From: Stichopus chloronotus
Taxonomy: Eukaryota; Echinodermata; Holothuroidea; Aspidochirotida; Stichopodidae
Assembly: GCA_021234535.1 (NCBI GenBank)
Contig: CM037832.1
Coordinates: 2,238,359-2,302,358, forward strand
DNA length: 64,000 bases
Reading direction: 5' to 3'
Shown here: positions 12,501 to 22,190 of the stretch, piece by piece
Numbering within the stretch: the first letter of the stretch is position 1
Layout of the letters: the number at the start of each line of letters is the position of its first letter
The notes under the pieces: generated by a model
Databases searched by the model: none
What the model saw: only the letters and a program-made list of their open reading frames with translations
Told to the model about the DNA's origin: nothing
Position numbers and translations under genes: made by a program

Positions 12501-15500
12501 TAATTTATCAGTAATTGTGTGAATACATCGGAATTTCCCAATAATTTCGCACGGTCATATTGCACTCCGTGTTGATGAGGTTTTTAACGTGCGTGGCAAA
12601 TATGCAGGTGCATGCACATTCAAGGATGTTGTTACTTTGCAATTTCACAAAAACACTATACATCACCGTGGGATCTATCGTCAGATTCATATGTTAATTT
12701 ACTAAAAATTTCAGTTTAATAAAAGAAGAAATCTCATCTTTTCAGTGAAAGAATATCCACCACCAGTGGTCACTGGATGTCCGGAAGATATCATAAAAGA
12801 AGTTTCACACAGTAACGATTTCACTTACGTTAGTTGGGAGGAGCCCAGAGCAGAATCCGAAACTGGTGAGGTGACTCTTCGATCCCAGTCTCACTCTAGG
12901 GGTGTGTTTCCGGTAGGGAGCACTCCGGTTACTTACATCTGGGAGGATAAAGTTGGAAAATCATCCGAGTGCAATTTTCTTGTGGTAGTAACAATTGGTA
13001 AGCAGAAGACATAAAAATAATAATTTCTCCATTTTCTGAAGAAATTATAAGGTCATTGCTCCTGCCAAAAATTCATCCTATCACGAACATTGGCGCACAT
13101 GCCCCACAAATCCACTGCACATTTGCCATGCAAATCACCTCTCCTGCAAATTCGCCCAGTGAATTCTCAGAAACTGTGTCTGTTGCACGTTCTCACTCCC
13201 GCAATCGGTACTCCCGCTAGTCCACACCCTTTAACAAATTCGCGCTCCCCCAAATTCGCAGCTTTTTCTGCTGCACGTTCGCACCGGTGAGAATTTGCAC
13301 GAGCCGAACCTTCTCACTCGTTCGCGCCAGGCGTATCTTGAACCATATGCATGCCGCACAGTATCATAACTTACCGCAAGCCTTGTTCACATGCCTCCAA
13401 TCCAGGGCGAACCTGTGGTGTTTATTTGCCAACCCTGTGGTTATTATTTGTCAACCATGTACAAATTAACAGGTCCACGAGATGTGGCGTTTATTCGCCG
13501 ATCACTTACAAAATTTATTCAGAGAATTTCGCAACTAGCGATGGCGCTGTCCACAATTACACCTAATGATGTTGCTACGAGGACTGACTGAAATGTGGGC
13601 TTAACGCAAAGCAGCTGCTGTGAAGCAAGCACTTCAGTTTGGAATACCTCCGAAGTATGGAAGATGTAAAACTATAATAACAATACACATTCCACTATGA
13701 GTTGTAGGCTACGAAAGCCTGTTAGTGCCATCTACATAAATATTTTCAACCTGTAATAACAGATTAATAATCTATAAATACACATTATTAATCTGTAATT
13801 ACAGATTATTAATCTGTAATTACAGATAAATAATTTGTTAATACAAGTTATTAGTCTGTAATTTAAGATTAAAATTTTAGTCTGTAATTATAGATTAAAA
13901 TATTTATATAGATGACATTAACACACTTTTGTACATAATCTGTAAATACAGATTAATTATCTGTAATAACAGATTATTAATATGTGACATAATGGATAAT
14001 GTCAAATTACTATGTACTCACCTCCACCAACCCTTACCAAAAGGGTTATTTCTCCGCGACTTTACCGTGACTTCGTCGTGAAGAGGTCCCTTCACCGTAA
14101 GACTTTTCAGTACTTCACCTTTCCAGCGACTTCTTCGGAACTTCGCAACAGAGGCAACAGCCTGCTAACTTCATCTACTGTCCAGTACCAACTTATGCAG
14201 CATTCAACAACTTGCCTACATGGAGCTGTTATAGATTTGACCCACTATGGTTAAACAAGACATTTCATTGGCTGTACCTGTGGCAAAAACACCATGTAAG
14301 TTGTATGAAAAACCTTTGGAAGTGAAGAGTAGCCATAGTGTCTAGGTAAGAATGGAATGTTACCTGATGCTTGGATCAGGCTTCAGTGTCAGTGTTCGTC
14401 TCAGAAATCCCCAGCCGCAAACTATATAACTTGGGGTCGCCTGCCTACTTCCTGCAAACTTTCGTCACAGAAGGCCCTGCCGCTAACTACTTTGGGTCTT
14501 CTACGCACTTTGTGCGAATATTTGCCACAGAAGCACCCTCCGCGAACTACTTTGGGCCCGTCGCACTCTTTCTTCAAACAATTACTTCCTGCAGACTACT
14601 GCAAAGTCATCTGGTGAACTTTAACGTCCGCCGCGCGTTTACAGTGAACATTCGTCGCAAACACTTGTTTTGGTGAGGTTTTATTTAAAAAACGTTGATA
14701 GCCTGTACATATAAAAACAGTGCTCTATGTTTTGATCATGTTCAGGTGTTACGTGTGACCACAAAATGTCAAGAAATAAATGTAGTCTTTACCTGCTTCT
14801 GTGTTATATAAGAGGATATGAAAGGATGCAAACTTTCGAAGCTGGAAAATCTTCATGTTATCATAAAGCGGTATGATAGTGTAACTTATGTTGACAGAAC
14901 ATACTTGTATAGTTAAGATGTGTAAGGTAATGGAAAAGCACAACCGAGTACTCAGCATGTTTTCCCTGTAATTTTGTAAAGTCCCTTTACAATGTCTCTG
15001 GTTGCATAATGTTGACTGACATCACTTTTGGGAGGGGAGGTTTTGAAGTCTTCCGCACATGCACTGCTGTTAACTTGATATTCCAAGCTGAATATATCAG
15101 CTCCTTATGCTGCCTGTTTCTGGACATTCCAACATAATCTACTTGTGTTACGAAAGGAATTTGTGTAGATTACCACCACAAGATGTATTTGTTCACCTCT
15201 GTCGACCTTGTTACATTGTAATTATTTTCTTGATTTCAGCCTTACCATTTGAGAGGATGGGCGACTCATCAAATCTTCTTTTTATCGGCCTTGGTGGTGC
15301 TTTCATTCTCTGTCTCGTACTCGTGATCGTGGTTGGCATACTTTTTAAATGCACCACCTGTTCGTGCAATAATTCAAACCAGAGAGACGACCCACGTTTA
15401 CCTCCTCCATACGCACCACGGCCGCCTGTTTCAAAGCCACAACCTGAAGGTCAAGTTTGGTTCACACCTCCTCTGACGACCTTTGCAGAAGCTCCCCCTC

Positions 15501-15679
15501 CTCTTTCAAAATACGAAACCGCTATTCGAAATTCAGCATATGAAGATCTCGACGAAAATTACTATAGCCGTGGACTCAGATTTACCATGGATGAAAGTGC
15601 TGAAAGTTTTCAACGACCTCTACCATCCTTTCCACCGGAAGATGATTACGCATCGCTACGCCCAATAGACGTTGCTTGA
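367..15679 (+). CDS. Gene A: CUB-YWTD propeller-EGF-HYRx3 transmembrane receptor, 5' end missing
   Basis: Predicted type I cell-surface receptor, the first of three tandem paralogs. Ten coding exons are visible: 367-544, 781-1020, 1824-1995, 4198-4325, 5440-5715, 6468-6554, 10098-10340, 11986-12240, 12746-12997 and 15240-15679. They join in frame (intron phases 1,1,2,1,1,1,1,1,1) into 756 residues ending at TGA 15677-15679. Domain order is second half of a CUB domain, six-bladed YWTD propeller, four-cysteine EGF-like module, three HYR domains, transmembrane helix and proline-rich tail. The signal-peptide exon and first CUB exon (255 nt in gene B) must lie left of base 1, giving about 841 residues in full. 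The introns at 545-780, 1021-1823 and 4326-5439 hold no recognisable gene. The architecture is directly visible; a role in recognition or endocytosis is inferred from the domains. No named orthologue is recognised. Confidence 0.9.
781..1020 (+). CDS. Gene A exon: YWTD propeller blades 1-2
   Basis: 240 nt, phase 1 to phase 1, acceptor TTGACAG|TCCC and donor TTCAG|GTTAGT. It encodes [20 protein letters not shown] followed by [20 protein letters not shown], a variant YWTD blade of the LDLR class B type (KIYITD in place of xxYWTD). Gene A has His where B and C have Asp (VNLHGSG against VNLDGS). Confidence 0.92.
1824..1995 (+). CDS. Gene A exon: YWTD propeller blade 3
   Basis: 172 nt, phase 1 to phase 2, acceptor CTTCAG|TACC and donor CAAGG|GTATGA. 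It encodes [19 protein letters not shown] and [13 protein letters not shown], a canonical YWTD blade. The first two thirds of the exon and the 37 bp upstream are almost identical to gene B (see findings). Confidence 0.93.
2690..3110 (+). mobile_element. Decayed non-LTR retrotransposon (LINE) reverse-transcriptase C-terminal fragment
   Basis: Lies in the gene A intron between YWTD exons 2 and 3. Conceptual translation around 2785-2850 gives [20 protein letters not shown], the conserved 'LVHALIxSRLDYCNSLL' segment near the end of CR1/L2/Jockey-type reverse transcriptases. A shifted frame from about 2869 gives KLQTVV(stop)STARITQTK and WLSLNNASI, matching the usual 'KLQxVQNxAARxI...HWLPVxxRI' continuation. 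Stops and frameshifts show it is dead. The clade is uncertain. The rest of the 1996-4197 intron holds nothing I recognise. Confidence 0.75.
4198..4325 (+). CDS. Gene A exon: YWTD propeller blade 4
   Basis: 128 nt, phase 2 to phase 1, acceptor TTGCTAG|GTACG and donor GCCG|GTCAGT. It encodes [20 protein letters not shown] and [13 protein letters not shown], the most canonical blade (YWSDWG...I.R.N.DG...WPNGI..D). The donor was placed by alignment to gene B and by joining to SKLYWAD in the next exon. Confidence 0.92.
5440..5715 (+). CDS. Gene A exon: YWTD propeller blades 5-6
   Basis: 276 nt, phase 1 to phase 1, acceptor TTCACCAG|GTAG and donor ATAG|GTAAGA. It encodes [20 protein letters not shown] (blade 5), then [18 protein letters not shown] (blade 6) and [14 protein letters not shown], which closes the propeller. 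Confidence 0.93.
5716..6467 (+). other. Gene A intron with short (CAT)n microsatellite
   Basis: Intron between the last propeller exon and the EGF exon. A short (CAT/ATC)n run lies near 5772-5800. Nothing else recognisable. Confidence 0.6.
6468..6554 (+). CDS. Gene A exon: short EGF-like module
   Basis: 87 nt, phase 1 to phase 1, acceptor GTTTCAG|TTGT and donor GCTG|GTAAGT. It encodes [20 protein letters not shown] then PSGTSCVA. The C...GGC..LC...C spacing is that of the EGF module that follows YWTD propellers in LDLR-family proteins, but only four of the usual six cysteines are present. Confidence 0.88.
8040..8920. repeat. Dispersed repeat cluster in gene A intron (three modules)
   Basis: Within the 6555-10097 intron, two related blocks (about 8372-8575 and 8712-8925) share 'ATTGCAGACAT', 'CATGCA', 'GCGTTTCCT' and 'TTGAAAAGCCA'. 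They follow a third module near 8057-8180 ('CACCAGTTG', 'ATCTCAGTCTAG', 'TTACCTGGT'). The same modules in the same order recur downstream of gene B at 43858-44690, so this is a dispersed repeat of unknown class. Confidence 0.65.
9524..9541 (-). repeat. Terminus-like piece of a 'CAGTGGCGGATTCAGGA' repeat
   Basis: Read on the minus strand it gives CCAGTGGCGGATTCAGGA followed by a G-rich stretch, a signature often seen at ends of short interspersed or MITE-type repeats in invertebrates. Element limits are not clear. Confidence 0.4.
10098..10340 (+). CDS. Gene A exon: HYR domain 1
   Basis: 243 nt, phase 1 to phase 1, acceptor TCCACAG|TGTT and donor TTTCAT|GTAAGA. It encodes [35 protein letters not shown] and [17 protein letters not shown], ending CAFNIFV. 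This is the full HYR pattern (CP, VxW, VTY.A.D..GN, C.F.V). Nine residues of about 81 differ from gene B. The preceding intron (6555-10097) is repeat-rich; the following one (10341-11985) holds only an A-run near 11800. Confidence 0.93.
11986..12240 (+). CDS. Gene A exon: HYR domain 2
   Basis: 255 nt, phase 1 to phase 1, acceptor TTTCCAG|ATCC and donor TCGG|GTGAGT. It encodes [50 protein letters not shown] and ADCNFVVTV, a canonical HYR domain including the F..G...VTY motif. Confidence 0.94.
12746..12997 (+). CDS. Gene A exon: HYR domain 3
   Basis: 252 nt, phase 1 to phase 1, acceptor CTTTTCAG|TGAAAG and donor ATTG|GTAAGC. It encodes [52 protein letters not shown] and ECNFLVVV. It resembles HYR2 more than HYR1, suggesting an internal duplication. 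Confidence 0.94.
13721..13985. repeat. Inverted-repeat element with internal palindromic ATTAATCTGTAATTA repeats (MITE-like)
   Basis: Arms at 13721-13744 and 13899-13922 are inverted copies with three mismatches in 24. Between and just beyond them, units built on 'CAGATTATTAATCTGTAATT' recur in both orientations, so the whole block can fold on itself. It sits in the last intron of gene A. Probably a non-autonomous DNA element or a foldback satellite. Confidence 0.6.
14402..14640 (+). repeat. Degenerate ~60-bp minisatellite in last intron of gene A
   Basis: Units starting near 14402, 14468 and 14528 share 'CAGAAxxCCCxxCCGC' and 'AACTACTTTGGG'. The array happens to be open in one frame, but it has no splice context and no counterpart in gene B, so it is treated as repeat. 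GC-richer low-complexity sequence at 13090-13570 may be related. The intron spans 12998-15239. Confidence 0.5.
15240..15679 (+). CDS. Gene A last exon: transmembrane helix and cytoplasmic tail
   Basis: Acceptor GATTTCAG|CCTT, phase 1 in, stop TGA at 15677-15679. It encodes a short stalk, the helix [20 protein letters not shown] (plus GILF), the cysteine cluster KCTTCSC (possible palmitoylation), then a tail with one PPxY motif (PPPYAP), the YxxL motifs YEDL and YASL, and C-terminus RPIDVA. No NPxY endocytosis motif of the LDLR type is present. In-frame sequence upstream of 15240 (from 15107) is intron read-through. Confidence 0.92.
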
Positions 15680-15778
15680 AGTAAACCGATAACGCCATGT
15701 GCTCTCGTCATTTATATTCATCATTTGTAGAAGATGAATTTGATTTTTGTTTGTATTTGTTCAGTCTCTCTTAAACGG

Positions 15779-15784
15779 TATAAA
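15779..15784 (+). promoter_or_regulatory. Candidate variant polyadenylation signal TATAAA, gene A
   Basis: About 100 bp after the stop, in a stretch alignable to the gene B 3' region, where the same position reads AATAAA. TATAAA is a known weaker variant; use not proven. Confidence 0.4.
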
Positions 15785-16204
15785 TAAGGCAGTAGACCAA
15801 AACTATTAGAACACATACTCTTAATGCACATAGTCCTAGCATGTGCACGTACCACTGTAATGGGCGAACCGAGTGCGAAGCATGAAACAAAAAGTCCTGC
15901 TCGCAAGCCAGAGATTGAGTGCAGTAAGAATGGGGCACTTTTTTCATACGATGTAAAATGGGCAACCGGAGTCTTGATGATTTTTTTTTTCATATGCTAT
16001 GCATTCGAATTTGAATGTGAGAGGATGTGGAACCCCATCAAGGAACATACACCATGTTTCCCGAATGAACACGAGAGATATGTTACCTACTCTTTTTGGA
16101 TAAGTTGCCAGAGAATTACAAAGCAGAGGTAAAACCAGCCTATCGTGATCCGAACCTGGTCAAAGTTCTATGACACACTGACGGAATTCTCATTTTCTAT
16201 TTTT

Positions 16205-17100
16205 ATTCTACTTTGTGAACATTCAATCGTAGAATGCAAAGTTACGAAATGTCACGCATGTCAAAGTAATAGACCAACTCCTCCAAAAGCTCTATTACTG
16301 GTGTTTGTCAGAAAGACCACAGAATAGGGTAGATGCAAGTTATGCTGGACCTTTTGTAGGGTACATGTTGTTACTGTTGACAGATTCACATTTTAAGTGG
16401 CTAGAAGCTCCAAAAATGAGTTCGTATACCACCATTTCAAATATTGATCGTGTCCAACAAACCCACTCACAATTTGGAGCACCTTACCTGTACCCTACAG
16501 GCAACGGTCCATGCTTTGTGAGCAAATCGTGCAAGAATTTTTGTGTTAAAAGAGGTGCAAGGCACACTACTGCATTTCTTTGGCATCCTACTTCAAACCC
16601 GTTGGAGAGCAGCGCGAACGCTTATGTCAGGTATAAGCCTAAAGCAAACGGGGTGAGGATATTATTACATAGTTTATACACTACAGAGCAGTACATCAGA
16701 GTTATTCTTAGGAAGGAAGTTTTGCCTTGTCGTACCCAGACCTAAAAGCAAGAGAAACAAAAAGTCGCATGACTACCATGCAATTGAAAGACACTTTGCA
16801 ATTGGTCAGTAAGTGTATGTCAAGAATTTTGCGAATGAGCCAAATTTGAAAAAAAAAAAAAAATGGCAAAATTGAAGTTCAGCTTCAAAGTAAACCTTGT
16901 AATCTGTAATCCTTATCAAGACCATATTCGGGTCAGAACCGTCAGACACTCACAGCGTCCAGAATGTGAGGTAGATAAGTCAGCAAAGTTCAATTTTGGC
17001 TCGTTCTGTTGCTCCCCGATAGTGACGGTAGCTCCCGTCAGAGCCCCAAAGTTTATCAGTCCCAGAATTCTGTCAAAAATAAACGGCTATGTACAGTCGT
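16205..17100 (+). mobile_element. Decayed Ty3/Gypsy integrase fragment
   Basis: Lies between genes A and B. In order, across frameshifts: a zinc-binding remnant with CHACQSNRPTPPKA (about 16250-16300); the integrase core at 16321-16745 with DASYAGPF, LLTDSHFKWLEA, GNGPCFVSKSC and HPTSNP, the usual 'DFAGPF...DAHSKWLE...DNGPQFTS...HPxSNG' series; a post-core piece HDYHAIERHFAIGQ(stop)VYVKNF at about 16768-16845; and SFKVNL...QDHIRVR at about 16880-16945. The acidic residue in DNGP has become GNGP, and stops and frameshifts are present, so it is inactive. No LTRs were identified. Confidence 0.8.
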
Positions 17101-20100
17101 GTGTAGGCCTAGAGACCAGTGTTGAGTCTCAGGAAACTATTCCCAGTGGCACCCAAGACCTATCAGCAAAAGAACAGCAAACCCCCAGAAAGATCTGCGT
17201 GGGAGTTAGCATTGCTAATAGTGTACATATAGACGATTTGATTATTTTGTTAATGAAGAAACAATCTTTCTTAATGGGAGCGATTGTTCTATCATATTAT
17301 GCACATGACTCCTGTCAACAGGGGACGGGATGTCACTCCGTGTTTGCAAATACCATAGTCGGGCATTATATGTGTTAATATACAGTAGGTTAATACAAGA
17401 CCTGTCGCATTTTCATTTGGTTCCTCGTTCATTGAAAACGCCATCCGGGAAACATAGCAATTGTCGAGATACGGTGCTAGAAGTAACTTGTTACCACGAG
17501 ACAATTATCAAGGCAGATACTTGTTTTGTGTGTTTCTGATGTATAGTATATGAAGGCAATGCTTACTTTGGAATCACATTGCGCCTATATCGAGGTTTGC
17601 CTGTAGATTTCATGTAAGCCTTTAGGAACTTTGACCTAACAAAAAATTCCGAGTTCGAACTGGGCAGATGGGTAAAAAAATAAACCTATGAATTGTATTT
17701 ATGGAACGTCAACATAAAAAACCTAAACCATTTTTCTCTCTACAGAAACATGTTTTACCGCAAATCTGTTAAGGACATATGCTCACACTCGACTTAGAAG
17801 TAGAAACCACGAAACCTTATGTGAAATGTATTTTACAAATACTGACGTCTCAGTCTATGCTCAAGCGTGGGCCAATTTCGCAACTGGTTGCTAAAACTTC
17901 AACCAAATTGAAATAACAAAACGTAATCAGTTTACAAAATGGATACAATACACGGAGTTGCATACCTCACCACCAGGAAGCATTCTTAGTATTAGAATTC
18001 TTATTATAGCATTCTTGGCGCTCCGTTTGGTTGATAAAAAAAGTCACGGTGAATTAGCCCACCACCTACCCTCTCCACAAAAAGAATTTCACTAGAGGGG
18101 CGCATGAAACATTTTATTTAAGAAAATGTCATATATGAATGGAGGGTTTAAAGTAAACCTCCAATATGTATTCTTCCTTTTTCAAACTTACGCAAGCCAG
18201 CAAACATCGATCACAAGGATTTGCAGTAGTTTGCCCCAACCGCAGTTCCCTTACAGTAACTTTTGGAGAATTAACTTTTTAAACAAGAGGGATTAAAGGT
18301 ACTTCTGTCATCTGTGTAAATATAGATAAATTTGCATTCGGAATAATCTGTGTCATTGTCAAATTTATCTCGACCGGTTTTTTGTTTGTAAACAGAATGG
18401 TTACACTCCATTGGTTCAGCGGTGTATGTAATAGGGAATGTATGCATGTGATATGGTTACTCTACTATATTGGCTACAAGTCCTCACAGAGCGGTTTTAA
18501 TGTGCTTAAATTATGTTCCGAGAAGACCTTTTGTGCATGATAGAACATGACCTGACATACAGAATACCATAATGGTTATGGTGTGTGCTCTCGAGAAAGT
18601 ATAAACATGTATGATATCACGTGAGGATAGGCTGACGTAGGCTTCAAAAAATCTATATAATTGTCTGCATCGTGTTTGTCTGCCTATACTTAACATGTAG
18701 ACTATTTAATAATATGATATCATTGAGCTGAATGCAGGTAAAAGGTGAGGAAGCCTAACACCCCCCTCCCCTACCTTTATGTGTTTTTTATCAAGAACCT
18801 GCAGTTTTCAATGTAGGCATGTGTATGTTCCATATCGACTAAGAATGACGCCGAATTACCCTATGGAAAAGATTGAAAATTCATCGATTTGGTTCAAACA
18901 AATAAAAAGCTTCAGATGACCATTAAAATGTCGGTTGAAAAAAATTCGGTTACTTTGCGTTTTACCTTCTCCAATCTTGTCACCCAGCAGCGTTGAGAAA
19001 TGAGCTTTAAGTAGTGTAAGAACAATGCTGGCTCTTTATACTATAGTTACAAGGACGTCTTAAACTCGTTCAGGTTGATGATTAACGTGTTAAATGAGAA
19101 TCCATGCCTTGTTTCGTATTTTAACTCTTGAAATCTTTTGTTTTGTATTTTAAGTCTTGAAATCCCCCAAAAACACGTCATTGGTTTTCCGTCTGTATAT
19201 GTACGGCAAAACTGAAAACGAGTGTCCCCTAAAATGTACTAAACTATTACAGTAAATAGGCCACATACGTATAGACAGGCAAGGGAAGTGAGAAGTCGTT
19301 CATAGTAGAGTAAGTTCCTTCCTATGGAAGACGAGAGTGCGATGCAGAAGACGATGTGGTTCTAAAGGAAAAATCTCTCCACCCCATTTTTGAAAAGCTT
19401 GCTACATGAGAAAATCAAAGGGAACGAAGAGGGGGGGGGGGGGGTACTACAAGAAAGTAAGGATACATCCTCAACATTTCTTCACACCCTCCAAATAAAA
19501 GGACGTGAAGAAATTTTAACAAGTAAAGACAAAGTAACAAGTAACAATTAAAGTAATAGGTCGCTCTGTTTACTATGGTTTGCCCCTACCACACTACGCA
19601 GAAATCGTTGGTGATAATTAAGACAGTAAGGTGAGTCAGGGGTACCTTGAATCGGGATTGGTCACATCCTTTTCTTGATCTCATGAAATATGTCATAAAA
19701 TGTTAAAGATGCAATCTTCATTTCTTGAAGTACTCTCTCATTATTTTAGTTTTCTTCTTTTAAGAATTCTTAAAAAAAATGGGATGAAGTCAACAACACG
19801 CTTTGAAGCATGTCGTTTTCCCCAGTCCACTGAATTTTTCGCCTGCCGTACCTTCCCGCTGTGCATATCATCTCCAGTTTACATCATACAGCTCAGTACG
19901 TGGGCGTGGGTGATATGTCATAAAGCCAAGAGAAATTTCTTTCGAATATTTAAACTGGTCATTTTGTCATAGTTCCTAAATTTAAATACGACTTCATGTA
20001 TGCCATTGTAGGAAAGCAGTTTCGATTTCAATGCGCACCTACACACTTTTTCTGGGGCAATACAACACGCTACAGTGTATGGATACACGATTCATATTTT

Positions 20101-20204
20101 TTTTTTTTTGGGGGGGGGGGGAGGTGGAGCGTTCAGATAGGTACTACAGAAAATGTACTGCGACTGCACATTCAGGGAGGGGGGGTCTATGCGTACTCCA
20201 TTCA

Positions 20205-20897
20205 TATAAGTCTGATTCCAGTGGTTTGTACGAGGCAACGGCGTTGCATAATAAGCAACGCGTTGCCAAAATACGGCAATGTGTTTCCGCAAAAGTTATA
20301 AGATAGGTGAACTCAAACTCTTTGTTTTTATTGTTAGTGGAGCCTATAATTACATCTTACAATATACACATGTCCTTGGTGATTCAAAGAAGTCATGACG
20401 ACTTTTGACAAAAGGAGGACCTACATATTACAGTGAGCTCCCTGCACTGACAAAATTGATTCGAGTATTAAAGCCATTATTTCCACTGCTTTTAAAGCAT
20501 TGTCTGTACACGCAGTCAACCTTGGCATGAGTCAACTTTGACATAATGACATAATTCATTCTGTGTTCAGGACTATTCAGTGTTGTTCTTTTATTATATC
20601 ACTCTCGAGAAAGTAAGATCGCCTGTTTGTACATGAGACAGTTAAGTTACTGGAATCTGCAGAAACGGAACGCCACAGCAAAGAGAGAAAGAGAGTGAGA
20701 GAGAGAAAACTTATTTAGTTCAATACCCAGAGAATAGATCGAATGGCAGAGACGCACCGAACTGTGACGGCACATACGGGTGGGGGGGGGGGGGGGGAGT
20801 TGGTTGGAGAGCTATATGTACGACTGTAAGTCTGATTTTAGTGGATTGTACACGGCATAGTAAGCAACGCGTTGCCAAAATACGGCAATGTGTTTCC
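20205..20897 (+). repeat. Direct-repeat pair next to poly-G tracts
   Basis: 20252-20288 and 20861-20897 are identical over 37 bp, contain the perfect palindrome GCAACGCGTTGC, and are preceded in both copies by a diverged TAAGTCTGATT...AGTGG segment and, further upstream, a long G run. Confidence 0.7.
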
Positions 20898-21530
20898 CCA
20901 GTACTTTTTGACCTACACGGACAACCATAGAAACTTTGATCAAGGGATTACCCCCCCCCCCCACACACACACACACACACGCAATGTATCACTGTCAGTC
21001 GGGGGGGGGGGGGGAGTTTGTAATTGAATCAAGAATACGTCATAATAAAATGCTGCATTGCCTGATAAATCCTTAGTCTCTCGGGCATGATGGAATATGT
21101 GTACAGTAGTATTTATATGACGGTTTCTTCTTCGCCTAGCCAGGGAGTTGGCAAAACAGCTCCCCTCGCCTAACTGAAAAGAACTCAGAAGAATAAAGCA
21201 AGATATAAATTTTTCGTAAGTTGGTCTTTGCTTAAACATTTGAAATGTTTTCACATACACATCATCTCCTCATTTGCATTATCACCGCTTCAGATGCTAT
21301 CGATAATAAAACAAAAAGATAAGTAAATAAGTAAAACAATTATGACGCTTGAAATGTGACGAAGTATTGTCATATTTTTGTTTTGGTCACCCTTTATGGT
21401 GTAATGACATATGCACCAGGAATAGCCTTAAAAGTTTCAACTAAAATTTAAAAGTGTTCCATACAATTTTAACAGATTTCCAGGCAAATGTGCATCCTTC
21501 AACAGGAAAGAAATGTGTGTGTGTCTTTTA

Positions 21531-21570
21531 GTGCGCGCGTGTGTGTGTGTGTGTGTGTGTGGGGGGGGGG
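21531..21570. repeat. (GT)n microsatellite ending in a G run
   Basis: Alternating GT/GC followed by ten G residues. Simple repeat. Confidence 0.9.
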
Positions 21571-22123
21571 TATTAGTGATAAGGCAGACAATCGAGAATA
21601 AAATACATATTTTCCTGACTAAGGGTCTGTCTTTGAAAACGGTCTTGGGAAAAAATATGAAATGAATACATATATTTGCAGCTGTATCAATCTTTAATAT
21701 TCACTTAAACAAATGCATGAAGGGGAACAAAAAGACAGAAAATTTGAACAATCTCCAAAATGCACCTTTGTGTTTTGTCATCTGACGTAACTGATTAAAT
21801 TCAGTCCTGGTTTTTGTGTTAAAAAAACCAACCTACCGAACAAACAAACAAAAACACAGCAAAGTATTAGGAGGAAGCATATGGCTTGGTTTTTCTATGG
21901 GGATTCCCCCTTTACGTCATTTCAAAGTCCTGGTCACTTTTAGAGGAAACGATAAGTTTGCAGTCTGTATGTAGGCAGTGATTTCATGGAGCGGTTTACT
22001 GAAAGAATCAAATTGTTTTGGAGCACACGGCATTCCGCTTTAAAAAGACTATGAGGGTTTCGTTAATTTGAACTGTTACAAATTTTCCTCCTGCATATGC
22101 AATAACTTTGGATGTTGTTTAAC

Positions 22124-22190
22124 ATGGGTGTCTACTTTCCCTTGGCTTCTCTCGTGGTGATTCTGGCATTATTCCCTTGTGAGATTCATG
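22124..22190 (+). CDS. Gene B first coding exon: signal peptide
   Basis: 67 nt ending at donor CATG|GTAAGT, phase 1. It encodes [20 protein letters not shown] then IH, a short N-region, a hydrophobic core and a polar end, typical of a signal peptide. It joins to G-QACGST of the CUB exon. The start is supported by the same exon length and hydrophobic pattern in gene C (53963-54029). The 5' UTR was not delimited. Confidence 0.85.

Larger units (their letters stand above)
15680..22123. other. Spacer between genes A and B
   Basis: 6.4 kb without a supported gene apart from the Gypsy relic at 16.2-17.1 kb. It holds long G or C runs (19431-19444, 20110-20122, 20781-20798, 20951-20962, 21001-21014, 21561-21570), (CA)n at 20962-20980, (GT)n at 21531-21560 and a duplicated segment at 20205-20288 and 20826-20897. 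The gene B promoter must lie toward the right end, but no clear core element is visible. Confidence 0.6.

Noticed and set aside
15107..15239. Upstream extension of the gene A transmembrane exon to an ATG at 15107
   Set aside because: A good acceptor (GATTTCAG) lies at 15239, the phase fits HYR3, and gene B begins its last exon at the same residue; the upstream part is not conserved.
15824..16132. 102-codon open frame after gene A
   Set aside because: No recognisable motif, no conservation with the region after gene B, and it adjoins Gypsy debris.
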